Assembly (NCBI GenBank): GCA_036393335.1
Contig: DASWHD010000080.1
Coordinates: 1 to 14,474, forward strand
Direction: 5' to 3'
Length of the DNA stretch: 14,474 nucleotides
DNA from: DASWHD01 sp036393335
GTDB lineage: Bacteria; CG2-30-53-67; CG2-30-70-394
Shown: piece by piece, positions 1 through 5,772 of the stretch
Numbering within the stretch: the stretch's first letter is position 1
How the letters are laid out: every line of letters starts with the position of its first letter
Notes under the pieces: model-generated
The model's input: the letters and a program-made list of their open reading frames with translations, nothing else
Told to the model about the DNA's origin: nothing
Databases searched by the model: none
Made by a program: the position numbers and the translations under genes

Positions 1-1068
1 CTGGCGTGGGTGCACAACACCGAGCACGACTTCGACACCGGGCGGAGCTGGGCCGAGAAGGCCCTCGCCAGCGACCCGGACTTGGCGGACGCCTACGGCC
101 TCCTCGGCGACGCCGCGGTCGAGCTGGGGGCGTATGACGAGGCCTTCGCGCATTACCAGAAGGCCATGGACCTCCGTCCCGATCTCTCCTCCTACAGCCG
201 GGCGGCCCATCTCCTGTGGGTGACGGGGGACGCGCTCCGGGCCCGCCGGCTGATGCAGAAGGCCATCGATGCCGGGGGGCCGTACGCGGAGAACACCGCG
301 TGGTGCCGGGCGGAGCTGGCGTGCATGCTGTTCCACGGCGGCGCGCTGCTGCTCGCCGAGCGCCAGGCGAAGGCGGCCCTCCGCCTGACCCCCGACAATT
401 ACTATGCCCTCGTCGCCATGGGTCAGATCAAGGCTGCCCGCGAGGACTACCCCGCGGCGATCGACCGTTACCAGCGGGCCATCGCGGTGACCGCCAACCC
501 CGATGCCCTCGTCGCTCTGGGTGACCTCTATACCCTTACGGGGCAGCGCGACGCGGCGGAGCGGTGCTACGCCCGCGTCGTGACCACTCTTACGGCCCAC
601 GCCTCCGGTCACGGCCAGGGCGGTTCGCGGGCCCACTCTCACCCCCACGGCGGTGCCCGCCTGGCGCGCTTCTATGCGGACCACGAGCGCCATCTCGACG
701 ACGCCCTCCGCGAGGCCGAGGCGGCCTACGGCGAATCCCCCAACGTGTTCGTCGCCGACACCCTGGCCTGGTGCTACTACCAAAACGGCCGTTATGACGA
801 GGCCCGGAAGATCATTCGCGAAGCCCTGAAGTGGAAGACGCCGGATGCCAACATCCTCTTCCACGCGGGGATGATCTATGCGCAGCTTGGGGACCGCCCT
901 GCGGCCCAGAACTACCTCTACCACGCGTTGAGTCTGAACCCTCGTTTTCACGTCCAGCACGCGGAGGTCGCGGCACAGACCCTGGCGGCGTTATCGGCGC
1001 GGCCCGAGGAAGGCCAGCCCCCGAAGGGAGTAGCGGACCGCGCTGCGGCGGCCGATCGCGTGCCGTGA
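1..1068 (+). CDS. Tetratricopeptide-repeat protein, 5' end outside window
   Basis: The frame is open to the first base (codons Leu-Ala-Trp before the first GTG at 10), so the gene very likely starts upstream and this is a C-terminal part of about 355 residues. It contains repeated TPR-like helix pairs, for example ADAYGLLGDAAVELGAYDEA, YALVAMGQIKAAREDYPAAI, ALVALGDLYTLTGQRDAAER and ADTLAWCYYQNGRYDEARKI, each ending in the Ala/Pro pattern of TPR helix B. Such proteins are protein-protein scaffolds; no catalytic domain is visible. A Gly/His-rich insert (about bases 589-657, seven His in some 20 residues, including HSHPHGG) interrupts the repeats and could bind metal, which is inference. The C-terminal 30 residues are low-complexity Pro/Ala/Arg. 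Function is unknown. The 3' neighbour is a chemoreceptor 503 bp away, so co-transcription is doubtful. Confidence 0.85.
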   Translation: MAWVHNTEHDFDTGRSWAEKALASDPDLADAYGLLGDAAVELGAYDEAFAHYQKAMDLRPDLSSYSRAAHLLWVTGDALRARRLMQKAIDAGGPYAENTAWCRAELACMLFHGGALLLAERQAKAALRLTPDNYYALVAMGQIKAAREDYPAAIDRYQRAIAVTANPDALVALGDLYTLTGQRDAAERCYARVVTTLTAHASGHGQGGSRAHSHPHGGARLARFYADHERHLDDALREAEAAYGESPNVFVADTLAWCYYQNGRYDEARKIIREALKWKTPDANILFHAGMIYAQLGDRPAAQNYLYHALSLNPRFHVQHAEVAAQTLAALSARPEEGQPPKGVADRAAAADRVP

Positions 1069-1571
1069 CCCCAGCCTGCCCAGCGACGGGCTAGCAGTCG
1101 AGGTCGGCCGGCGTCGGTCGGGGCCGCGGCCAGCCCGCGGCGAACCCCGAGGGCTCGGGCCATGACCGTGGAGCATGCCGGAGGATCGCGCAGGGCAGGG
1201 GGAGTCACGCGCACGACCGCGGGTGGACTGTGGTCGTCCGCATTCCCGCCATGCGTTCCGCGAGAAGCAGGGCGTCACGGCCGAGCGCCGGCAGGCGCCA
1301 GCAGCGGCGGGCCTCGGATCGGCACAACTTGTTGCCGGACTCAAGTTTGTGCGGGGTTTATCCGTTTTAAGCCAAACAGAGTCGCGGCTCTTCGACGCCG
1401 CGGCGTCGCGTCCTTTGCGGAGCCCCCCCCACACCGTTACGCGACCCAAGCATGTGCCCCCTGTCCCTCCTCTGCTGCCAAGGTTTCACCTGTTTTCCGC
1501 GGTGCGGGAGGTCGGGGGGCGTGAGTCTGCAGGACAGCGATGAACCGATGGTCTAGCCAGGTAGAGAAGAG
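1069..1571. other. 503-bp intergenic region
   Basis: I see no convincing gene here. Several frames are open because of GC bias, but they are Arg/Pro/Ala-rich and resemble no family. What it does hold is a candidate sigma-28 promoter (1341-1368), an imperfect inverted repeat around its -35 box (ACAACTTG at 1324-1331 and CAAGTTTGT at 1342-1350), and a 16-bp perfect palindrome CGACGCCGCGGCGTCG at 1393-1408, which would lie in the leader of the MCP transcript. There is no U-tract, so the palindrome is not a standard terminator. Confidence 0.6.
1341..1368 (+). promoter_or_regulatory. Candidate sigma-28 (FliA) promoter of the MCP gene
   Basis: TCAAGTTT (1341-1348) matches the FliA -35 box TAAAGTTT at 7 of 8 positions. 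After 12 bases comes TCCGTTTT (1361-1368), which keeps only CCG and one T of the GCCGATAA -10 box. The usual spacer is about 11. It stands about 200 bp upstream of a chemoreceptor, the class of gene FliA normally controls, which raises its likelihood. The -10 half is weak. Confidence 0.35.
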
Positions 1572-3617
1572 ATGCCGCAACGACTCCGTAGCCTCTCGGT
1601 AAAGACGATCGCCACGATGGCCCTGGTCCTGATCGCGGTCCAAGGGGTCGCCGTCTATCTCGACTGGACGGACCGGGAGCGGACCGCCCGCGGCAGGCTC
1701 GAGACCGAAGCCAAGAACCTGAACGTGCTTTTGAAATCGACGCTGACCAACGCCATGGTGCAGGCCGACATGGACGGGCTGCAGAAGACCCTCGATACCG
1801 CGGGCAAGATGGAGATCATCAAACGGGTCTACGTATTGGACGCGCAGGGAACCGTCCGGAACGCCTCGGACACGGGCATGACAGGCAGGGGCGAGAACCC
1901 CGGCGTCATCAAGACGGTCGCCGCCAACCAGGGACAGCTCTACGAGATGGACAGCACCGCGGACGGCAAGCCATTCGTGAAGATCCTGTCCACCATTCCT
2001 GCCGATAGCGAGTGTCTGCAATGCCACACGGAGGTCGCCGAGGGGCAGCCGCTCGGCTACATGGGTGTGGAGCGATGGACCGAGCAAGACATGGCGCAAC
2101 TGGCCGCAGGGCACTGGCGTAGCTTGGGGATGAGTCTTGCCATTCTTGCGGCCATGATCCTGGTGGTGGGGTGGATCATTCGCGGCATCACCCATCCCCT
2201 GGCCAGAATGGCCGATGCCGCCGGCCGCATCGCCAGTGGGGATGTCCACGTAGATGTCGCCCATCAGTCACGGGACGAGCTCGGGGTCCTCGCCGGTGCC
2301 TTCCGCGAGCTTGTGGGATACATTCAGCGCCTGGCCGACGCCGCCAATGCCCTGCGCGAAGGCGACCTGAGCGTGGCGGTGGCGCCCCGTGGCGACCAGG
2401 ATGTCCTGGGCAACGCCTTCCACGGCCTCCACGAGACGGTGGGCCGGCTGGTGTCCGAGACCCAGCGGCAGGTGGACTGGGCAAAGCAGGGACAACTCGC
2501 CAAGCGCGGTGATCCGAGCCATTTCGCGGGCAGCTACCGGCAGCTCGTGCAGGGCATGAACGATACCCTCGATGCCGTCATCGAACCGATCCACGAAGCG
2601 GTCCAGGTCCTGAAGCGCATGGCGGAGGGTGACCTGACGGTGCGTATGCTGGGCGAGTATCGGGGCGATCACGTCACCATCAAGCAGGCGGTGAACGACG
2701 CCGTGGAGAACTGTGCCCAGGCGATCACCGCCCTCCACGACTCCGCACAGCAGGTGATGCTCGCCAGCACGGAGATCTCCACCGGCAACATGGACCTCGC
2801 CGCGCGCACGGAGGCGCAGGCCGCCTCCCTGGAGCAGACCGCCGCGGCGATGGAGGAAATGGCGGCGACCACCAAGGCCAGCGCGGAGCAGGCCGCCCAG
2901 GCAAATGAGCTTTCCCGAGGTGCCCGCAAGGTCGCGGGAGAGGGCAGCAAGGTTGTCGGTCAGGCCGTGCAGGCCATGGGTGCCTCCAGCGAGGCGTCGA
3001 GCCGGATCAGCGACATCATCGACGTGATCGACGAGATTGCCTTCCAGACCAATCTGCTGTCGCTCAATGCCGCGGTCGAGGCGGCGCGGGCCGGTGAGCA
3101 GGGTCGCGGCTTCGCAGTGGTGGCAGCGGAAGTCCGGAATCTCGCCCGGCGCTCGGCCCACGCGGCGCAGGAGATCAAGACGTTGATCCAGGACTCCGTC
3201 GAGAAAGTTGCCGCAGGCACCAGGCTGGTCGATGCCTCGGGCGAGAGTCTGCAGAAGATCCTCGAGTCGGTCGGCGAGGTCAGCACCTTCGTAGAGGCCA
3301 TCACTGGAGCGAGCCAGGAGCAGTCGGCCGGGATCGGTTCCGTGAACGACGCCATCGCGCAGATGAACGTCATAACCCAGCAGAATGCCGCCCTGGTGGA
3401 GCAGGTCGCGGCCAGTGCCGACTCCCTGGCGGAGCGCGCGCGCGACATGGAGACCCAGGTAGCGCGCTTCAAATTGACCGATGCTCGTACAGCGCCGCCC
3501 CCGCCCCGTGCGGCGCCGACCTCTCCGGAGCGCGGCAAGAAACCCGCCGTCACTCCCCGCAAGCCGGCGCCGGTGGTCGCCACCGGGGCCGGCGACGACG
3601 AGTGGGAGGACTTCTAG
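1572..3617 (+). CDS. Methyl-accepting chemotaxis protein with periplasmic c-haem motif
   Basis: This is a 681-residue transmembrane chemoreceptor that would signal through CheW/CheA to the flagellar motor. Transmembrane helix 1 is at about residues 11-31, followed by a periplasmic domain of about 150 residues and helix 2 at about 184-203. The periplasmic domain carries CLQCH (148-152), the CxxCH signature for covalent haem c, so redox, oxygen or NO sensing is inferred. A HAMP domain follows helix 2 (about 204-256) and two further HAMP-like units come after it, each with the ...GDL/GDV... turn (ALREGDLSV, RMAEGDLTV). The conserved cytoplasmic tip is present from E488 (EIAFQTNLLSLNAAVEAARA), with flanking methylation helices (ASLEQTAAAMEEM near 418, GASQEQSAGI near 579). 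The tail is a Pro/Ala-rich linker ending in EWEDF (677-681), resembling the NWETF CheR/CheB-docking pentapeptide. The ATG follows a modest GAGAAGAG. Family call is certain; ligand is unknown. Confidence 0.97.
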   Translation: MPQRLRSLSVKTIATMALVLIAVQGVAVYLDWTDRERTARGRLETEAKNLNVLLKSTLTNAMVQADMDGLQKTLDTAGKMEIIKRVYVLDAQGTVRNASDTGMTGRGENPGVIKTVAANQGQLYEMDSTADGKPFVKILSTIPADSECLQCHTEVAEGQPLGYMGVERWTEQDMAQLAAGHWRSLGMSLAILAAMILVVGWIIRGITHPLARMADAAGRIASGDVHVDVAHQSRDELGVLAGAFRELVGYIQRLADAANALREGDLSVAVAPRGDQDVLGNAFHGLHETVGRLVSETQRQVDWAKQGQLAKRGDPSHFAGSYRQLVQGMNDTLDAVIEPIHEAVQVLKRMAEGDLTVRMLGEYRGDHVTIKQAVNDAVENCAQAITALHDSAQQVMLASTEISTGNMDLAARTEAQAASLEQTAAAMEEMAATTKASAEQAAQANELSRGARKVAGEGSKVVGQAVQAMGASSEASSRISDIIDVIDEIAFQTNLLSLNAAVEAARAGEQGRGFAVVAAEVRNLARRSAHAAQEIKTLIQDSVEKVAAGTRLVDASGESLQKILESVGEVSTFVEAITGASQEQSAGIGSVNDAIAQMNVITQQNAALVEQVAASADSLAERARDMETQVARFKLTDARTAPPPPRAAPTSPERGKKPAVTPRKPAPVVATGAGDDEWEDF

Positions 3618-3682
3618 CCCGCATTTCTCACCACGGATCGTCGCGAGACCGCGCAAATGGTCGTAGATCCTGGTCGGCCCGC

Positions 3683-3745
3683 GGTAGGAGCCGAATCCCT
3701 TCGGCGACCTGCCACATTGGGTCGCCGATAGAATCGGCTCCTACC
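3683..3745. repeat. REP/BIME-like inverted pair inside copy 1
   Basis: The left arm starts GGTAGGAGCCGAATCCC and ends TTCGGCGACC (3683-3709); the right arm (3720-3745) is its near reverse complement, differing only in the loop. Each arm is itself a hairpin: GCCGAA-TCCC-TTCGGC and GCCGAT-AGA-ATCGGC. GTAGGAGC-type REP sequences are scattered in many gammaproteobacterial genomes. The left arm recurs base for base at 12272-12298. Confidence 0.85.
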
Positions 3746-3772
3746 ACGGACGAGGTGGGCCAGGAGATGCGG

Positions 3773-3792
3773 CCTGCCTGCCGGCAGGCAGG
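3773..3792. repeat. 20-bp perfect palindrome within copy 1
   Basis: CCTGCCTGCCGGCAGGCAGG is a perfect palindrome. It is absent from copy 2, where GGCCAGGAGAT is followed almost directly by the GGTTG segment, so it looks like an insertion nested inside the larger element. Confidence 0.8.
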
Positions 3793-3895
3793 GCGGTTGC
3801 GCGGGCGTAGCAGATTCATGGTGAGAAATGTGGGCTAGACGTCATCGTTCGGCTCCGGCCGCCAGAGCGGCGGCGCGAAGCCGAAGGCGGGTCGC

Positions 3896-3904
3896 GGAGG
3901 AGGT
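3896..3904 (+). promoter_or_regulatory. Strong Shine-Dalgarno sequence
   Basis: GGAGGAGGT, 5 bases before the GTG at 3910, is close to full complementarity with the 16S 3' end. It decides the start of the small membrane protein and argues that this short gene is real. Confidence 0.8.
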
Positions 3905-3909
3905 CTCTC

Positions 3910-4116
3910 GTGAACAGTGAGGGGACGATTCTCTGTGGGTTGCTCTTCGGATCGATCGGCCTCGGCTACTTCGTGTACGGAAAACGCCAGCGGCGGGGGG
4001 TGCCTCTGGCGTGCGGGCTGGGGCTGATGATCTTTCCGTACCTGGTGTCGAACACGATCCTGCTCGTCCTGATCGGTCTGGTGCTAGCGGCCCTGCCATA
4101 CTTCGTGCGGATCTGA
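3910..4116 (+). CDS. Small two-helix membrane protein, unknown function
   Basis: This is a 68-residue hydrophobic protein with a GTG start. Helix 1 is at about residues 7-22 (TILCGLLFGSIGLGYFVYGK), followed by a short basic loop KRQRRG (about 24-30) that should face the cytoplasm, then a longer hydrophobic stretch, about 32-66, that may form one or two helices (LMIFPYLV, ILLVLIGLVLAALPYFV). It has the look of the short conserved membrane proteins found in many proteobacteria, but I cannot name a family. It sits alone on the + strand, 70 bp after the MITE-like element. Its 3' end overlaps a small antisense reading frame (4084-4188). Confidence 0.75.
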   Translation: MNSEGTILCGLLFGSIGLGYFVYGKRQRRGVPLACGLGLMIFPYLVSNTILLVLIGLVLAALPYFVRI

Positions 4117-4188
4117 GGGGGACGTGGCCTGATACTCGCCGGTCAGCAGCACCTGGCCGCCCGTGTCGCACCGCGGGCAGAGCTTCAT
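4084..4188 (-). CDS. Possible 34-residue CxxC (half zinc-ribbon) protein
   Basis: The ATG at 4188 is preceded by GGAGG, 9 bases away, on the minus strand. The peptide begins MKLCPRCDTGGQVLLTGEYQ and ends at TAG (4084-4086). One CxxC (C4, C7) is present; a zinc ribbon needs a second pair, which is missing, so this may be the truncated front of a zinc-ribbon protein. It follows the DUF1540 gene on the same strand (gap about 70 bp) and overlaps the last 33 bases of the membrane protein gene on the other strand. The good ribosome binding site is the main reason to list it. Confidence 0.3.
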   Translation of the reverse strand: MKLCPRCDTGGQVLLTGEYQATSPSDPHEVWQGR

Positions 4189-4258
4189 TTCTCCGCTCCT
4201 CCCACACCCCCTCCCCGCCACCGGATGCAGCGGTGGTCCCGGCGCGGGATGCTATGGC

Positions 4259-4555
4259 CTACCGGGCGGTAAAGCTCAGGCAGTTGACGACGCCACCGGC
4301 GTAGCCCACGTGGATGTCGCTGGCCATGCACTCCAAGTCGTCGTTGTACCTGCAGGCCGTGACCTTGCACGCGCCGACGCCGGCCATGCGGTGGGTCTCC
4401 TTGACATGGCCGAGGCCGCCGAGGAAGGTGTCACAACCGGGATTGCTCCCGTCTCCGATGGTGATGGCCCGGGCGTGGCAGGTGTTCTTTGCGTTGTACG
4501 CGCATTCGCTGACCCGACACTCGGTAACACCCGGCATTTCCAGGGTGATCTTCAT
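4259..4555 (-). CDS. Tandem DUF1540 Cys-rich protein
   Basis: This is a 98-residue protein made of two copies of a short Cys-rich domain of the DUF1540 type. Copy 1 has C13, C18, C26 and C41 (TECRVSECAYNAKNTCHARA); copy 2 has C63, C68, C76 and C92 (GACKVTACRYNDDLECMASD). Each copy follows C-x4-C-x7-C-x14/15-C and contains the C-x-Y-N core. The even Cys set suggests metal binding, probably zinc; this is inference and no function is established for the family. The ATG at 4555 is chosen over an upstream in-frame start because AGGAGG lies 7 bases before it. A sigma-70-type promoter is just upstream. It is the most downstream clear member of the minus-strand group with the YCII genes and the ECF sigma factor. 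Confidence 0.9.
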   Translation of the reverse strand: MKITLEMPGVTECRVSECAYNAKNTCHARAITIGDGSNPGCDTFLGGLGHVKETHRMAGVGACKVTACRYNDDLECMASDIHVGYAGGVVNCLSFTAR

Positions 4556-4607
4556 GGTGGGTCCTCCTGTATCAGAGGAAACAGGGAAATTCTCATCGAA
4601 TAACTCG

Positions 4608-4635
4608 ACATTAGTCCGCTCTTCGCCGGTGTCAA
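4608..4635 (-). promoter_or_regulatory. Candidate sigma-70 promoter of the DUF1540 gene
   Basis: On the minus strand TTGACA (4635-4630) is a perfect -35 box, followed after 16 bases by TAATGT (4613-4608), which keeps T1, A2 and T6 of TATAAT. It would give a leader of about 45 bases before the ATG at 4555. This suggests the DUF1540 gene is transcribed separately from the YCII genes. Confidence 0.5.
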
Positions 4636-4651
4636 GTGCCAAGCGCCGCGG

Positions 4652-4755
4652 TTACGGCTGGACGAGGTCCTCGATGGGGCGCACCTCGATGGCACCGCCG
4701 GTGGGAATCGTCGCCCACTGTTCCTCGGCGAAGCAGCACATCAGCAAAATTGCAT
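4652..4755 (-). pseudogene. YCII/DGPF gene remnant (frameshifted, internally deleted)
   Basis: Starting at ATG 4755 the frame gives Met-Gln-Phe-Cys and then stops. Restoring one T in the TTTT run gives MQFLLMCCFAEEQWATIP, which resembles the start of YCII proteins (compare MKYICLGYMEENKW next door), followed directly by GGAIEVRPIEDLVQP and TAA, which resembles the family's C-terminus (compare GEIEVRPLFELEDFAP at the 5216-5632 gene). The middle 75-100 residues, including the DGPF motif, are absent. The length, 104 bp, is one base short of a multiple of three. AGGAAAG upstream may be the old ribosome binding site. It directly follows the two intact YCII genes. The single-base shift could be a sequencing error, but the missing centre could not. 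Confidence 0.6.
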
Positions 4756-4792
4756 GGCGTTCTTACTTTCCTCGTCTTGTCGAGCCAGCCGC

Positions 4793-5185
4793 TCACTGCT
4801 TCGCGGAGCGGCTCCGCGCGGCGATCAACTCGTTGATCTCCTCCGCGGCCGGCCGGATCTCGAAGGGACCTCCCAGGCGCACCCCCGGGTGTTTGGCCAT
4901 CAACTGGATGGCGTGGTTCAAGTCCTTGGCCTCGAGCAACAAGATCCCGCCGAGCTGTTCCTTGGTTTCGGCGTAAGGGCCGTCGGTCACGGAGACCTTG
5001 CCATTCTTGAACCGCAATGTGACGGCGTTCCGCGCGCTTTGGAGCGCTTCTCCGCCGACAAAGTGACCGTTCTTCCGCAGCTCGTCGTCGTAGGCGAAGC
5101 ATTCTTCCATCATCGCGTTCTGTTCGCTTTCCGACAGCGAGTCCCACTTATTTTCTTCCATGTATCCCAGGCAGATGTATTTCAT
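4793..5185 (-). CDS. YCII/DGPF-domain protein (second of the pair)
   Basis: This 130-residue protein of the YCII-related family (dimeric ferredoxin-like alpha/beta fold) starts MKYICLGYMEENKW. The hallmark DGPYAETKEQ is at about 68-77, a Tyr variant of DGPF, and the C-terminal GPFEIRP corresponds to the IEVRP strand of the family. The tail is charged (INELIAARSRSAKQ). The ATG at 5185 is chosen because GGAGA lies about 6 bases upstream; an in-frame TTG 12 bases earlier would place that site inside the gene. It is 30 bp downstream of the other YCII gene, so probably co-transcribed. DGPF proteins are the usual companions of ECF42 sigma factors and are their expected targets. Biochemical activity is not established. 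Confidence 0.93.
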   Translation of the reverse strand: MKYICLGYMEENKWDSLSESEQNAMMEECFAYDDELRKNGHFVGGEALQSARNAVTLRFKNGKVSVTDGPYAETKEQLGGILLLEAKDLNHAIQLMAKHPGVRLGGPFEIRPAAEEINELIAARSRSAKQ

Positions 5186-5215
5186 GATGTTCTCCAAAAT
5201 ACGGTGTTACGAGGC

Positions 5216-5632
5216 TTACTTCTCCTGCCCAACCCCCATCTCGCGAAAGCGTTCGATCGCCTCGCTGGGGGCGAAGTCTTCCAGCTCGAACAGCGGCCGC
5301 ACTTCGATCTCGCCCTGCTTGCCATCGACGGCCGGGTTGGGAAACCGTTTTGTCCATTCGATCGCCTCTTCCCGCGACGCCACCTGAATGAGGGTGTAGC
5401 CGGCGATGAGATCCTTGGTCTCGGCGAAGGGGCCATCGATGAATGTGCGCTGCGCCCCGCGGTGCTGGATGCGCCAACCCTTGGAGCTCGGCTGGAGCCC
5501 CGAGGCATCGAGCAGCACGCCGGCTTGCGCCAGCTCCTCGTGGTATTGCGCCATCTCGGCAATGAGCTTCTCCTCCGGCATGACGCCGGCTTCTGAGTCG
5601 TGGGTGGCCTTGACAATAATCATGAACCGCAT
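5216..5632 (-). CDS. YCII/DGPF-domain protein (first of the pair)
   Basis: This 138-residue YCII-family protein begins MRFMIIVKATHDSEAG, a typical first strand. FIDGPFAETKDLIAGY (about 64-79) contains the canonical DGPF motif, and GEIEVRPLFELEDF (about 111-124) is the C-terminal strand. The start is well fixed by AAGGAGG, 7 bases before the ATG. It is the first gene after the ECF42 sigma gene on the minus strand, 140 bp away, and that gap contains a candidate ECF42-type promoter (5737-5763). The role is probably in a stress response governed by that sigma factor; the substrate, if any, is unknown. Confidence 0.95.
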   Translation of the reverse strand: MRFMIIVKATHDSEAGVMPEEKLIAEMAQYHEELAQAGVLLDASGLQPSSKGWRIQHRGAQRTFIDGPFAETKDLIAGYTLIQVASREEAIEWTKRFPNPAVDGKQGEIEVRPLFELEDFAPSEAIERFREMGVGQEK

Positions 5633-5736
5633 GGTCGTACCTCCTTGTGGGTTCGGTCTCGGAGCCGGGCCGACCGATGGTCGCGGGCGAGTTTGATCCC
5701 CGCCCTACCGGACGGAACGGCTGTTCTTACCCTATA

Positions 5737-5763
5737 GTCGTTCGCGGGGGCGGCAAATCGACA
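5737..5763 (-). promoter_or_regulatory. Candidate ECF42 target promoter of the DGPF genes
   Basis: On the minus strand TGTCGA (5763-5758) is followed after exactly 17 bases by CGAC (5740-5737). TGTCGA at -35 and a CGA-type -10 are, as I recall, the motif reported for ECF42 sigma factors, and the spacing is normal for ECF promoters. The -10 lies about 105 bases before the ATG at 5632. The position, directly between the sigma gene and its expected target genes, is what makes it persuasive. Confidence 0.6.
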
Positions 5764-5772
5764 AGGGGCCGA

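Larger units (their letters stand above)
3613..3839. repeat. MITE-like element, copy 1 (227 bp)
   Basis: Terminal inverted repeats CTAGCCCGCATTTCTCACCA (3614-3633) and TGGTGAGAAATGTGGGCTAG (3819-3838) match at 19 of 20 positions, and one more base pairs outside (3613/3839). The inside is also palindromic: a REP-like pair of arms at 3683-3709 and 3720-3745. A second copy lies at 12164-12425 and shares both ends, the first REP arm and the string GGCCAGGAGAT. No protein is encoded. The left end supplies the TAG stop of the MCP gene. It is probably a non-autonomous mobile element moved by a transposase encoded elsewhere, and its transcript could fold and end or stabilise the MCP mRNA. Confidence 0.85.

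Noticed and set aside
2268..3656. 462-codon open frame on the minus strand
   Set aside because: It is antisense to the chemoreceptor gene, which has unambiguous domains; the frame stays open because of high GC, and its product has repetitive Leu/Gly/Arg/Asp composition with no family features.
3613..3839. Repeat region as a CRISPR or an IS element
   Set aside because: There are no regularly spaced direct repeats and no transposase gene; the structure is a single inverted-repeat unit.
4218..4236. Hairpin CCACCG-N7-CGGTGG as terminator of the DUF1540 gene
   Set aside because: The stem is only 6 bp and is followed on the minus strand by a G-rich run rather than a U-tract.
4605..4610. Second TGTCGA hexamer as an ECF42 site
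   Set aside because: The hexamer is present on the minus strand before the DUF1540 gene, but no CGA-type -10 is 16-17 bases away, and a sigma-70-like promoter covers the same bases.
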